Positions 1 through 8,650 of a stretch of DNA of 64,000 bases are shown here, one piece after another. This DNA comes from Methanohalophilus sp. RSK. GTDB taxonomy: Archaea; Halobacteriota; Methanosarcinia; Methanosarcinales; Methanosarcinaceae. The notes beneath the pieces are model-generated. The model had not been told where the DNA came from. It did no database searches and was given only the letters and a program-made list of their open reading frames with translations. Every line of letters starts with the position of its first letter. The stretch's first letter is position 1. Made by a program: the position numbers and the translations under genes. The DNA lies in assembly GCF_003722075.1 (NCBI RefSeq), contig NZ_RDSK01000013.1, positions 142,833 to 206,832 of the forward strand, written 5' to 3'.

Positions 1-1
1 G

Positions 2-748
2 GCGCTTGAATCCCTGTACTCGGGAATCCGGAAAGTGGCTCCGGGGCTGGAGGTACTGCATATGGACAATGCCAATCCGGCCACTATAGCCACCTATCCG
101 GATGAATGTAGTAAAATAATGAAGACCATTTTGAAATATCATACACCCGGGGATGTAGCAGCCATGGGTATGGAAAGTGCCGATCCCGCTGTAATCAGGG
201 CCAACAATCTCAAAGCAATGCCAGATGATGTATTTGAAGCTGTAAAATTGATGAATGATATTGGAAGCATAAGAGGCTCCAATGGTCTTTCACATCTGCT
301 TCCCGGACTTAATTTTGTCCACGGTCTTGCAGGAGAAACAAAGAAAACCTTCGGATTGAATTACGATTTTTTGAAGAATATCCTGGATAATGATCTGTTG
401 GTGCGCAGGATAAACATTCGTCAGGTTATGCCTTTTAGTGGTACTCCCGCAGCAGAACAGGAGTTACCCGTGACAAAAAACCGGAAAATGTTTTTGAGAT
501 ACAAGGAAAAGGTCCGCAAGGATATTGATTTACCTATGCTGAAGAGGGTCGTGCCCGAGGGAACTGTACTTAAGGATGTGCTTTGTGAAGTATGGGGGGA
601 GGGTTCGGTGGGTACCTTTGGCAGGCAGATGGGTTCCTATCCGATACTTGTAGGTATCTCAGAAAAACTTCCCCTGGGTGAATTTGTTGATGTGAGGGTA
701 ACAGGTCACGGTTTCAGGTCCATTTCAGCAACAGTGGTTCGTGAATGA
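2..748 (+). CDS. Radical SAM family protein, C-terminal part (cut by window edge)
   Basis: The frame is open from base 2, so the gene begins outside the window; a GTG at 35 is internal. The visible 248 residues look like the distal half of an archaeal radical SAM enzyme: an ESADP motif typical of the late SAM-barrel strands, then LPGLNFVHGLAGET and RQVMPFSGTPA, and a C-terminal beta-rich module ending in VRVTGHGFRSIS that resembles a TRAM/OB-type RNA-binding domain. The cysteine triad that would bind the 4Fe-4S cluster lies upstream and cannot be checked. A lipoprotein FKBP follows 34 bases downstream on the same strand. The substrate cannot be named from this fragment. Confidence 0.75.
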   Translation, partial: ALESLYSGIRKVAPGLEVLHMDNANPATIATYPDECSKIMKTILKYHTPGDVAAMGMESADPAVIRANNLKAMPDDVFEAVKLMNDIGSIRGSNGLSHLLPGLNFVHGLAGETKKTFGLNYDFLKNILDNDLLVRRINIRQVMPFSGTPAAEQELPVTKNRKMFLRYKEKVRKDIDLPMLKRVVPEGTVLKDVLCEVWGEGSVGTFGRQMGSYPILVGISEKLPLGEFVDVRVTGHGFRSISATVVRE

Positions 749-782
749 CAAGTTTTATCATTAATAATAAATTAGTCGTAGC

Positions 783-1313
783 ATGAGAAAACTACTATTT
801 ATTTTAGCACTTACCGCAATTCTTCTCATAAGTGGCTGCTCGACTTCTGCTGAAGTTGCAGAGGAAGGAGACAATGTCACTGTGGATTATGTTGGTGAGT
901 TTGAAAACGGTACGGTATTCGATACTTCCATAGAAGAAGTTGCTCTGGAAGCGGGTATACACAACCCTGCCAGAACATACGAACCCCTGGGTTTCACGCT
1001 GGGAGGCAAGGGTATGATCAAAGGTTTTGACAGTGCAGTGCAGGGAATGGCTGTCGGGGAACAAAAGACAGTGGAGCTTCCACCTGAACAGGCATATGGT
1101 CCCTACAAAGAAGAACTTGTCAGGGCAGTACCCCTTGATGATTTACCCAATAAAACGACACCATACCAAATAGGCGACCGGCTTTCAACCGCTTATGGTC
1201 AGCAGGTAGTTATTGTCGATGTTAATGACACCGCAGCAATGATTGATTTCAATCATCCTATGGCCGGTGAAACACTAAGATTTAATATTACGCTGGTTTC
1301 CATAGAAGAATAA
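783..1313 (+). CDS. FKBP-type peptidyl-prolyl cis-trans isomerase, predicted lipoprotein
   Basis: The 176-residue protein starts with a hydrophobic signal segment ending in a lipobox-like ISGC (cysteine near residue 19), so it should be exported and lipid-anchored outside the membrane. The mature part is an FKBP domain: the VTVDYVGEFENGTVFDTS start, the GMIKGFDSAVQGMAVGEQKTV core, and an inserted IF (insert-in-flap) chaperone region around residues 100-160, as in SlyD-like archaeal FKBPs. It probably assists folding of extracytoplasmic proteins. A cytosolic FKBP of the same architecture is encoded at 58880-59311. Family assignment is firm; the lipid anchor is inferred from the motif. Confidence 0.88.
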   Translation: MRKLLFILALTAILLISGCSTSAEVAEEGDNVTVDYVGEFENGTVFDTSIEEVALEAGIHNPARTYEPLGFTLGGKGMIKGFDSAVQGMAVGEQKTVELPPEQAYGPYKEELVRAVPLDDLPNKTTPYQIGDRLSTAYGQQVVIVDVNDTAAMIDFNHPMAGETLRFNITLVSIEE

Positions 1314-1369
1314 AAGTAATATTAAATGATTGAATATCCGCTCAGGATACTCAATCTCTCTTTTTCAAA

Positions 1370-2530
1370 TTAACCATAATCAGGGTTTAATATATTTTCC
1401 TGTATTATGGACCCACTTTTTATTGTCAGGTCCGGCCAGACCTTTACATTGGAATGGACCGTCGAATTATTCCCGATATTTACCCTTGGTCCGATTACGG
1501 TCCCGTTTTCCAGGCTGCAGTTTTGGCCAATCACGGTATTGTTATCAATCACAGTACCCGAAGTGTTACAATTATTTCCTATGGTCACATCATTGAATAT
1601 GTAGGATGAAAGGACCCTGCAGCCGTCCTTGATGACACAGTTAGAACCAATCGTCGTATATGGGCCGATCAGGACATTGTCACCTATTGTTGTGTTCTCA
1701 CCGAGCACCACTGGCCCCACAACTGCGGTGTTGGAACCGATTACCACATTGTTTCCGATTTTGAGGGGTCCGTTTATACGGGAATCCTTTGTGTTGAAGT
1801 GACCTTCAATAGTTGTTCCCGGCATAGATTCAAGCATCCAGCGCTGTGCCTGGCGATAGGCTGCCGGATTGCCCACATCGGTCCAGTGCCCTCGCACAAG
1901 CAAACCATTGATCCTTCTGTCTTCTGCCATCAGTGCTGGGAATAGGTCCTTGGCAAAATCGTAGGGCTGGTTTTCCGGTATCCACTTGAAGATTTCCGGA
2001 TCACACATGTATATACCCGTGCTTGCAAGATTGCTGAATATTTCTCCCGGCCCGGGTTTTTCAAGGAATCGATTTATCCGGTTGTTCACATCCATATCCG
2101 CGATACCGAATTCCCGTGGATCATCTATGGATAGCAGACCAATAGTAATGATTGCGTCATTGTGCTCATGGAACCTGTATATAGTACGGAGTTCAAGATC
2201 CATGACGTGGTCGCCCCCCACTACCAGGAATGGTTCATCGCAGAGATACTTCTCGGCGTTCTTCACACCTCCTGCAGTACCCAGTTTTTTCTCCTCGTAC
2301 ACATATTCCACATGGACACCGAACATGCTACCGTCACCCAGTTCCTCCCGGATCTTATCACCCATGAAGCCCAGGGTGACAATTATCTCAGTGAATCCTT
2401 CTTTTGCAAGATGTTCCACAAGATGTACCACTGACGCCTTGTTGATGATTGGAATATTTGGTTTTGGTCTGTCAAAAGTTAAAGGCCTAAGTCGGGTCCC
2501 CTTTCCTCCACACATAATACAGGCTTTCAT
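1370..2530 (-). CDS. Sugar-phosphate nucleotidyltransferase with left-handed beta-helix domain
   Basis: The 386-residue protein opens with the nucleotidyltransferase signature MKACIMCGGKGTRLRPLT, followed by RPKPNIPIINK and a GGDHVMDLEL metal/sugar site. Residues from about 245 onward are hexapeptide repeats of the [LIV]GxNxxI type (IGNNVVIGSNTAVVG, IGDNVLIG, IGSNCVI), which form a left-handed beta-helix. Such two-domain archaeal enzymes make NDP-sugars (GDP-mannose, or UDP-GlcNAc when the helix also has acetyltransferase activity) for glycans or S-layer modification. The exact sugar is not readable from sequence. Start at ATG 2530; the gene is convergent with the FKBP gene. Confidence 0.85.
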   Translation of the reverse strand: MKACIMCGGKGTRLRPLTFDRPKPNIPIINKASVVHLVEHLAKEGFTEIIVTLGFMGDKIREELGDGSMFGVHVEYVYEEKKLGTAGGVKNAEKYLCDEPFLVVGGDHVMDLELRTIYRFHEHNDAIITIGLLSIDDPREFGIADMDVNNRINRFLEKPGPGEIFSNLASTGIYMCDPEIFKWIPENQPYDFAKDLFPALMAEDRRINGLLVRGHWTDVGNPAAYRQAQRWMLESMPGTTIEGHFNTKDSRINGPLKIGNNVVIGSNTAVVGPVVLGENTTIGDNVLIGPYTTIGSNCVIKDGCRVLSSYIFNDVTIGNNCNTSGTVIDNNTVIGQNCSLENGTVIGPRVNIGNNSTVHSNVKVWPDLTIKSGSIIQENILNPDYG

Positions 2531-2571
2531 GTATAGGAATGATATTTTTTATGACTTAAAATTGTACCGAT

Positions 2572-2955
2572 TTACATTTTCTTGATATCGTTTTCATTTT
2601 CCACTATGATCTCCGGTTCTCCCTTATATTCATCCACTTCTCCCTTTATCCTTAATTTATCCCCGACAGTTATCCGTGAATCTATATTCATTGCACCGTT
2701 ATCTTCCGGTATAAATACAGTCAACAAATCGGAATTATAATCTATCTGAAGAATCAGGTGATTTCCATTAAATGTGGTTTCTTTACTGTAGAGGGTTCCT
2801 TCGATTGTCACAGTTTTCCCTACTTCTGTAGAATCTGTTAAGGGCTGCTCACCTGTTTTGTTAAAAGAGTTGGGAAAATAGGTGATATATGCTACAGCCA
2901 GCGATAATATCGCCATTGTCAGCAAAATTGCAATTACCTTTTCTTCTTTCTCCAT
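2572..2955 (-). CDS. Membrane-anchored OB-fold protein
   Basis: The 127-residue protein has one N-terminal membrane segment (residues about 7-27, VIAILLTMAILSLAVAYI) and an extracytoplasmic beta-rich domain. IEGTLYSKET, LLTVFIPED, ITVGDKLRIKGEVDEYKGEPEIIV follow the strand pattern of OB-fold (tRNA_anti/YgiW-like) domains. It lies 41 bases upstream of, and in the same direction as, the sugar nucleotidyltransferase, so they may be cotranscribed. Comparable archaeal proteins are annotated only as OB-fold nucleic-acid-binding domain proteins; I see nothing that fixes a ligand. Confidence 0.65.
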   Translation of the reverse strand: MEKEEKVIAILLTMAILSLAVAYITYFPNSFNKTGEQPLTDSTEVGKTVTIEGTLYSKETTFNGNHLILQIDYNSDLLTVFIPEDNGAMNIDSRITVGDKLRIKGEVDEYKGEPEIIVENENDIKKM

Positions 2956-3094
2956 ACTAATCCCAGTTTATTTAACTATGTTCGACCAATGTGTGTAATC
3001 TAGAAATATTTTTGTATCGGTAATTAGTCTTTTATAAACAGAGCGTAAACCCCCCACGTCTTTAGCATCGCATTAAATCGGAGATTTTATGGGA

Positions 3095-3117
3095 GTTTCA
3101 TTTCTTTAAAATGAAAC
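3095..3117. repeat. Subterminal hairpin near left end of the IS element
   Basis: GTTTCATTT (3095-3103) and AAATGAAAC (3109-3117) form a perfect 9-bp stem with a 5-base loop. IS200/IS605 transposases recognise subterminal hairpins of this kind in single-stranded DNA, so this may be the left-end recognition structure. Assignment is by position and shape only. Confidence 0.45.
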
Positions 3118-3137
3118 ATAGGGGATGTAAGCGTCCA

Positions 3138-3230
3138 TTATCCCTGATTCCTTATGTATTCTAATGCCGCTTCCGTGCTAATATTTCCAATGGTACTACA
3201 AAAAGTATCCATCATTCTAGGGCACACCTC
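3138..3230 (-). pseudogene. tnpA (IS200-type Y1 transposase) C-terminal remnant
   Basis: Read on the minus strand, this stretch gives about 31 codons ending at TAA (3138-3140), including DTFCSTIGNISTEAALEYI. That resembles the extreme C-terminus of IS200 TnpA (…VRTVGxVSTEAxxxYIxxQ). The catalytic HUH histidines and tyrosine are absent. Its divergent orientation relative to tnpB is common in IS605 elements. Short length keeps confidence moderate. Confidence 0.5.
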
Positions 3231-3274
3231 ATTAACTTAAACTATAAATACAGTTAACTTTAATATATATTTGA

Positions 3275-4396
3275 ATGTTAAGTGCTTACAAATATAGAAT
3301 GTATCCTACAAAAGAGCAGGAAGAGAAGTTCTTTCAACACTTCGGTGCATGTAGATTCATCTATAATTGGGCTTTAGAACAGAAAATCAAATCCTATGAA
3401 CAGGATGGAAAATCAATCTCAAGGTTTGACCTGAACAAAGGGATTACAATATTAAAGAGAGACGGAGAGCACGAATGGCTCAAAGACGTTAATTCTCAGT
3501 CATTGCAGGGTGCTACTCTCAATCTCGATAATGCCTTTACACGATTTTTCAGAGAGAATAGGAGTTTTCCTAAGTTTAAATCAAAGAAAAACCCAGTACA
3601 GGCTTACAGTGTTCCTCAGAATTACAAGGTTGATTTTGAGAATAATAAGATATACATTCCGAAAATAGGTAGCGTCAAAACTATTTTGCACCGTCACTAT
3701 GGAGATGGAGACCTGAAAACCGCTACAGTATCACGCACATCTACCGGAAAATACTACATTAGTATTCTTGTAGATGATAGTCGGAAAATCCCAGAAAAAG
3801 CGGAGATTTCTGAAAATAATACCGTAGGAGTAGATGTAGGCATTAAGGACTTTGCCATCACGTCAAATGGTAACAAAATCGATAATCCAAGACACCTTAA
3901 AAACTCAATGAAGCGTCTTAAAGTTCTATCAAAACGCCTCTCTCGAAAACAGAAAGGATCAAAAAATAGAAAAAAAGCACGTCAAAAAATAGCCAAAATA
4001 TACGAAAAAATAAGCAACCAAAGACACGATTTCCAGCATAAGGTTTCGACAAAGCTCATTAGTGAGAACCAAGCAGTAGCATTAGAAACTCTTAATGTGT
4101 CCGGTATGCTCAAAAACCACAATCTTGCCCAACATATAGCCGATGCATCGTGGTCTTCCTTTGTAACAAAACTCGAATACAAAGCAGAATGGTACGGATA
4201 AACAATTCTCCGTATCGGACAGTTCGAGCCATCTACTAAAATATGCAATGTCTGTGGGTATCATAACAAAAACATTACACTTGCAGACCGTAAATGGCAA
4301 TGTCCTTATTGTGGTGCATCCCATGACAGAGATGTCAATGCTGCAATCAACATTAAGAAGTTTGCCTTAAATAAACAGAATTTGATAGATATTTGA
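3275..4396 (+). pseudogene. tnpB: tnpB (RNA-guided nuclease of IS200/IS605), in-frame nonsense mutation
   Basis: The frame runs 374 codons from ATG 3275 to TGA 4396 but is cut by an in-frame TAA at 4199-4201, after AEWYG. Before the stop are the N-terminal helix-turn-helix ([19 protein letters not shown]), the RuvC-I aspartate in [10 protein letters not shown] and the RuvC-II glutamate in [11 protein letters not shown]. After it, in the same frame, lie ILRIGQFEPSTKICNVCG, the zinc ribbon CNVCG…CPYCG and the RuvC-III aspartate in HDRDVNAAINI. The family usually has a lysine codon at the interrupted position, so a single AAA-to-TAA change explains it. Without readthrough or repair the 308-residue product lacks the third catalytic aspartate and the zinc ribbon. 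A second tnpB at the far end of the window is uninterrupted where visible. Confidence 0.9.
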
Positions 4397-4515
4397 AGCA
4401 CCGTAGGGACTACGGGGAGAGCCTGTGGACTTGTGAACATAAGTTCAAAGAATGAAGCAGGAAGCACCTGAGTCTTTAGCTCAGGTGTAGTTCACGTGAT
4501 AGGAGATAAAATTCC
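4397..4515 (+). ncRNA. Putative reRNA (omegaRNA) scaffold and guide of the TnpB element
   Basis: TnpB nucleases use an RNA from the element's right end whose last bases lie in flanking DNA. Here the region after tnpB contains GAAGCAGGAAG, a strong terminal hairpin (CACCTGAG with CTCAGGTG, TCTTTAG loop) and the end motif TTCAC at 4491-4495. The guide would be the next roughly 16-20 bases (4496-4515), which is the leader of the truncated photolyase gene. The right-end structure is visible; existence of the RNA is inferred from the family. Confidence 0.45.
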
Positions 4516-4520
4516 CTCTG

Positions 4521-5300
4521 ATGGCAAATACTGGAAGGATTCACTGGCTCAATGAGGGGCCTATTGGAAGGGGAACATACGTACTCTACTGGATGCAATC
4601 TTCCCAGCGTGTGGAGTATAATCATGCACTGGAATTTGCTATACAGCAGGCAAATGAAATGGATTTGCCTTTGTTGGTTCTATTCTGCCTGACAGAATAT
4701 CCTGAAGTTAACCTGCGGCATTATACATTCATGTTTGAAGGTCTGGTCCAAACAAAAGAATCCCTGGAAAAACTGGGAATACAATTTGTAATGTTGAAGG
4801 GAAATCCAGTTGATGTTGTCCATGAGTTTGCCCGGGATGCAAGCCTGTTGATTACCGATCAGGATTACCAGAAATTACAACGCCGCTGGCGTGTGAATCT
4901 TGCCGCATTGATTTCCTGTCCTTTTGCGCAGGTGGAAAGTAATGTTATAGTGCCGGTGGAAACTGTTTCCGATAAGGAGGAATGGTCGGCAGCCACCCTG
5001 CGTAAGAAAATCCATAAACATCTTGATGAATTCATGCACTCCTTTGAATTATCCACTCTGGCCAATTCATCCCTCTCAATTGATGTGGACTCTCTGGATC
5101 CGAATGATTTTGAACAGATCTTGAAAAGTATGGATATTGACATGAATGTAAAGCCCTCTCCGGCATATAAAGGGGGAATTCATCAGGCCAGAAAAAAACT
5201 GTCCGATTTTATATCAGGCAGACTGGGAGATTATGCTGAAAAACGTAATGACCCAAACCTTGATTTCCTTTCTCGAGATATTGAATCTTCAATAAAATGA
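4521..5300 (+). pseudogene. Class II CPD photolyase, antenna domain only (C-terminal FAD domain missing)
   Basis: The 259-residue frame matches the N-terminal half of class II deoxyribodipyrimidine photolyases such as the Methanosarcina enzyme: TYVLYWMQSSQRVEYNHAL, LPLLVLFCLTEYP, HYTFMFEGLVQTKESLEKLG, LLITDQDY. These proteins are normally about 450-465 residues. This one stops just after RLGDYAEKRNDPNLDFLS, where the family continues with SPYLHFGQIS and the whole FAD-binding catalytic domain. I find no trace of the missing half before tRNA-Ala 95 bases further on, so it was probably deleted. The start sits 25 bases after the right end of the tnpB element, which may have replaced its promoter. 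The product cannot repair DNA by the usual mechanism. Confidence 0.8.
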
Positions 5301-5395
5301 TAGTATCGGTTACAAAGTAAATGAAATTACATCTGGAAAAATAAGTTTGGTAAGGTTCAACCTATAGCACTAAGCCAGAAAAGATATCAAAATTA

Positions 5396-5472
5396 TGGTG
5401 GACCGGTCGGGATTCGAACCCGAGGCCTCTACCATGCCAAGGTAGCGATCTTCCGAGCTGATCTACCGGCCC
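5396..5472 (-). tRNA. tRNA-Ala (GGC)
   Basis: The minus-strand sequence folds as a full cloverleaf with acceptor GGGCCGG/CCGGTCC. The pair G3-U70, the alanine identity element, is present. The anticodon loop is TTGGCAT, giving anticodon GGC, and the T arm carries GGTTCGAATCC. The CCA end is encoded (5396-5398). Its 3' end faces the truncated photolyase. Confidence 0.95.
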
Positions 5473-5638
5473 ATATTTGCAATTCACAGTTGCAATCATT
5501 ATTAATAAACCTATCGCCAATTTTGCTTTGCATCACTATTATTTTCTTACCTTGAATACCGGTTTTGGATTTTTATGGGAAACACTTAAAGCAGCAAACA
5601 TCACATCTTTTTATAATCATTATGGAGGAGTGGAAAAG

Positions 5639-6073
5639 ATGCCAGAATTAGCAGTAGTATACTTGAGTACTCAGGGGAATACCAAAAAGATGGCTGAGGC
5701 CATAGCTGAAGGTGCCAGGACAAGGCACGTTGAAGTAAAGGTGGACAGTTTTTTCGAATGGGATCCTGCAGAAGCCGCTTCTGCCGATGCGATTGCTGTG
5801 GGCTCATCCACATTTGACTATGCCATGCATCCGCCAATTTCTAAATTTATTGATAAAATGGTGCAATTTGGGGTAGAGGGAAAAACCGGTGCTGCTTTTG
5901 GTTCTTATGGCTGGAGTGGGGAAGCCCCTGTCCAGATAGCAAACAAACTACGTAAAGCAGGAATGGAAGTTATAGACCCAGTACTGAGAATCCAGTATGC
6001 TCCAAATGAAAAGGATCTTCTGGAATGCAACAGGCTTGGCAAAGACCTGGCCGAGAAATTGAAAAGAAAGTGA
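5639..6073 (+). CDS. Flavodoxin-domain protein
   Basis: The 144-residue protein begins MPELAVVYLSTQGNTKKMAEAIAEG, whose STQGNTKKMA is the FMN phosphate-binding loop. A second flavin loop is AVGSSTFDYAMHPP and a third is FGSYGWSGEAP, as in the C-terminal flavodoxin domain of F420H2 oxidase-like flavoproteins. No metallo-beta-lactamase domain is attached, so it is a stand-alone flavodoxin. I chose ATG 5639 because GGAGGAG lies upstream; the frame is open further upstream but that part has no homology and covers a TATA-like stretch. It probably carries electrons; the partner is not apparent from neighbours. Confidence 0.85.
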   Translation: MPELAVVYLSTQGNTKKMAEAIAEGARTRHVEVKVDSFFEWDPAEAASADAIAVGSSTFDYAMHPPISKFIDKMVQFGVEGKTGAAFGSYGWSGEAPVQIANKLRKAGMEVIDPVLRIQYAPNEKDLLECNRLGKDLAEKLKRK

Positions 6074-6175
6074 TGTGATTGGCTAAAAAAGCAAAATCTT
6101 TATAATCCACCTATTGTATGAATTCATTTTCCGGATGCATTCCATTATTTCTATTTTTATAAAGGGAAATAAAGA

Positions 6176-7493
6176 TCAATTTTCGCAAAGCTGGAGATTT
6201 GTGGGTATTGTGAAAGTAAAGGTGCTGTCTTTATTAATTTCACTTTCAACCCATATATCGCCATTATGTGCTTCTATGAGGTTTTGGGCAATAGTGAGTC
6301 CAAGTCCCAAACCATCATATTTGCGAGTTGTTGAACCATCAAGTTGTACAAAGGGTAGAAACAGTCTGCTCTTATCTTCCTGGGATATGCCGATACCTGT
6401 ATCCTTTATGCTAATCTCAATATAATCATTTATTTTTCTTGCTGTTAGCGAAACAGAACCATTTTGGGGTGTGAAAGTAATGGCGTTTTCAGTAAGATTA
6501 TATAATGTTTGTTTCAGCTTTTCCCTATCTCCATTTATGATTTCTAAATCCGGATCTACATCAAATGCCAATTTAATTTTCTTTGAGTCAGCACGAGGCC
6601 TTAAGGCCTCTTCAATGTCTTTTATAGCTTCTAATATATTGAATGGTCGGGCATGAATCTCTGTTTTTCGCAGGTCAATGTCTGCGATACTTAGAATGTC
6701 ATTAAAAACCTTTAATAAATGGTCACCACTTTTAAGTACTATTTTGAGATATTTCAATTGATTTTCAGTTAAAGGTTCAGAATCACGATTGTCAATCAGT
6801 ATACGGGAAAAGCCTATGATTGAATTTAAAGGTGTTCTGAGTTCATGACTTGCATTTCTTAAAAACTCAGTCTTTGCTTTATTGGCGTTTTCTGCAGCAA
6901 TTTTGCCGTCTATTATTGCATTTTCTGCCTCTTTGTATTTGGTGATGTCCATAGCAGATCCCATAATTCCAAGAGGTTTATCGTCCTTATCCAGTACTAA
7001 ATTTGCTGACAGTAGTGAAGGGAATTCTGTCCCATCTTTTTTGACACATTTTACTTCTCCCTCCCACATTCCTTCTGAAATCAAAGTTTGTACGATTTCT
7101 CTTGTCCTTTTTTCCCTCTTGAAAAAATCAAAAATAGTTTTTCCAGAGACATCCCTTTTATCATCGTATCCCCATAAATTAAGAAAAGCGTTATTTACAT
7201 CAATAAATTTACATTTCATATCTATAAAACCTATCGGATTGATTGATTGATTTTTCGACAGCGTTTTCTTTTATTAAAATGTCTTTTTCCATTTTGCTGG
7301 AATTGATCAGTACTTTGAATGCTAAAATTGTAAACACAAATAGGTAAATCAGGACAGATGTAATGGTAGCTATGAACTCGTACAGGGATAAGTTCACATT
7401 GTAATATAAGATTGAAAATATAATTATGATTAGTACGGTGAATATCCCATACGTGAGGAATACAATTGATCTTAATATATTTTTATTGTACAC
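6176..7493 (-). pseudogene. Membrane sensor histidine kinase (2TM-PAS-HisKA-HATPase) split by a frameshift at a (GATT)4 tract
   Basis: Two frames overlap. The upstream one (7493-7209) encodes two membrane segments (residues about 8-28 and 37-62) and a linker. The downstream one (from 7219) encodes most of a PAS domain (NAFLNLWGYD), a second PAS-associated region, HisKA with the phosphoacceptor in SHELRTPLNSIIGF, and HATPase motifs N, DTGIGISQED and GLGLGLTIAQNL. They join at four copies of a 4-base unit (7237-7252). Removing one copy gives EKSINPIGFIDMKCKFIDV, a perfect PAS start, and one intact protein of about 437 residues. Either this is an ON/OFF slippage locus, a fixed mutation, or an assembly error. 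No response regulator is adjacent. Confidence 0.8.
7237..7252. repeat. (GATT)4 simple sequence repeat inside the histidine kinase gene
   Basis: Four uninterrupted GATT units on the plus strand (AATC on the coding strand) lie exactly at the frame junction between the transmembrane and PAS regions. A unit of four bases changes the frame whenever the copy number changes by one; three copies restores the kinase frame. Confidence 0.9.
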
Positions 7494-7677
7494 AATTTAG
7501 GTTTAGGTTAGTTACTTAAAAAAGTATCTCCGGTGCACAGTTGGGCCGTTTCCCTGTTCATATCGGGATTTTTGGTTTGTTCATTAAATCTGGTTTATTA
7601 TGAAGCTAATTAGCCGAAACATTAAAGTACAAGGGTGTGTATTTGAGTGGTTGCGCGATGACAAATCGTGTACCAAT

Positions 7678-7754
7678 GGGCCCGTAGCTTAGCCAGGTTG
7701 AGCGCACGGCTGATAACCGTGAGGTCCTGCGTTCGAATCGCAGCGGGCCCACCA
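7678..7754 (+). tRNA. tRNA-Ile (GAT)
   Basis: Acceptor GGGCCCG pairs with CGGGCCC; the anticodon stem-loop CGGCTGATAACCG gives anticodon GAT; the T arm has GTTCGAATC; CCA is encoded at 7752-7754. No intron is visible. Confidence 0.95.
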
Positions 7755-7880
7755 TCATATCTGTTTTTGTACATTTTTGTCTTCTGCTGAATCTATTGTG
7801 GGGTGTCCATACTTCCATAACTTTATATATTGAAGGGATAATATAAATATTAAGTACATATATGAATATTATATACTCTG

Positions 7881-8291
7881 ATGAACGCTCCATTCAAATT
7901 AATCGGTGTTTCCATGGAAGAAGATGAATTATTTTCAATGAATGAAAATCAAAGAGAAATTGCAAAGCTGCTAAGGAGGCTACACCTTTCAAAACCGATT
8001 GCAAGGACACTTGCTTGTCTTTCATGTGGTGAAGAAGTTTCCTCCCGCAAAATAGAATCAATGTCACAGTTAAGGCAACCGGAAGTTAGCATTGCTATGA
8101 ATTTCCTCTTGAAGAAAAAAGGCTGGGTTGAATTTGAGGAAATAAAACGCAATGAAGGGAAGGGAAGGCCTATCAAAGTGTATAAGCTTGCAGTGCCCAT
8201 GGATTCCATTATTGAAAGTATAGAACATGAAATTCTTTCAGAGAACCAGATTCTACTGGAAAATATAAATCGCCTCAAAGAATTCTCTTGA
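7881..8291 (+). CDS. Winged-helix transcriptional regulator
   Basis: The 136-residue protein has a central winged helix: LLRRLHLSKPIARTLACLSCG, SSRKIESMSQLRQPEVSIAMNFLLKKKGWVE (recognition helix), then a wing EEIKRNEGKGRPIKVYKLA. A C-terminal helix (SIIESIEHEILSENQ) may dimerise. This pattern matches archaeal predicted transcriptional regulators of the ArsR/MarR/TrmB-like superfamily. Met12 is an alternative start. The 60 bases upstream are a run of TATA-like AT sequence (TTTATATATTG, ACATATATGAATATTATATA), so autoregulation is possible. No target is implied by the neighbours: tRNA-Ile upstream and a gene remnant downstream. Confidence 0.75.
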   Translation: MNAPFKLIGVSMEEDELFSMNENQREIAKLLRRLHLSKPIARTLACLSCGEEVSSRKIESMSQLRQPEVSIAMNFLLKKKGWVEFEEIKRNEGKGRPIKVYKLAVPMDSIIESIEHEILSENQILLENINRLKEFS

Positions 8292-8378
8292 TTAGGCATT
8301 TATTTTTCATTTGATTCTTTATTAGTTTCCCATTTTGGAATATATATTAGATATTCGTCTCATATTTCTGCTCAATTT

Positions 8379-8570
8379 ATGTGCCCCAACTGCCAGGTGC
8401 AGTATGACCGTTATCAGCCCGTTATAGAAAAGGAGTTTGGCGAGAAGTATGATATGGTGCATATGAACATTGCCCAATTCACCGCTCTGGCACTGGGTGG
8501 CGATCCTCTCAAGGTTTGTGGCTTCCAGACCCATTCGGTTGACCTGACTGATTTCCTGGAGACTCTTTGA
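8379..8570 (+). pseudogene. Remnant of heterodisulfide reductase subunit B (C-terminal CCG domain)
   Basis: The 63 codons include MCPNCQVQYDRYQPVIEKEFG and NIAQFTALALGGDPLKVCGFQTHSV. This matches the end of HdrB/HdrD-type proteins, where the last CCG motif provides CPxCQxQYDxxQ followed by the terminal helix and QTHSV. HdrB is normally near 300 residues; everything before the last cysteine pair is missing and the frame upstream shows no homology. The remnant lies 81 bases before the homoaconitase gene. The assignment rests on motif recognition; a stand-alone small protein is less likely because it begins inside a conserved block. Confidence 0.55.
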
Positions 8571-8650
8571 TTATCGGAAAAGATTATTGTGCATAACATC
8601 TATACAGGGTAAAAACGTATTTTTCTCAAGAATCTCACAGGTGTTTAATT

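Larger units (their letters stand above)
3036..4495 (+). mobile_element. Decayed IS200/IS605-family (IS1341-like) element
   Basis: The right end is clear: after tnpB a hairpin pairs CACCTGAG (from about 4465) with CTCAGGTG and is followed by TAGTTCAC ending at 4495, the usual end of tnpB elements. The left end is uncertain. I place it just after TTTAT at 3031-3035, a plausible target motif. Inside lie a subterminal hairpin (3095-3117), a minus-strand tnpA scrap and the interrupted tnpB. Both genes are damaged, so the element should be immobile unless helped in trans. Confidence 0.6.

Noticed and set aside
1986..2585. A 199-codon plus-strand frame opposite the sugar nucleotidyltransferase
   Set aside because: The minus-strand frame has clear catalytic motifs; this one has none.
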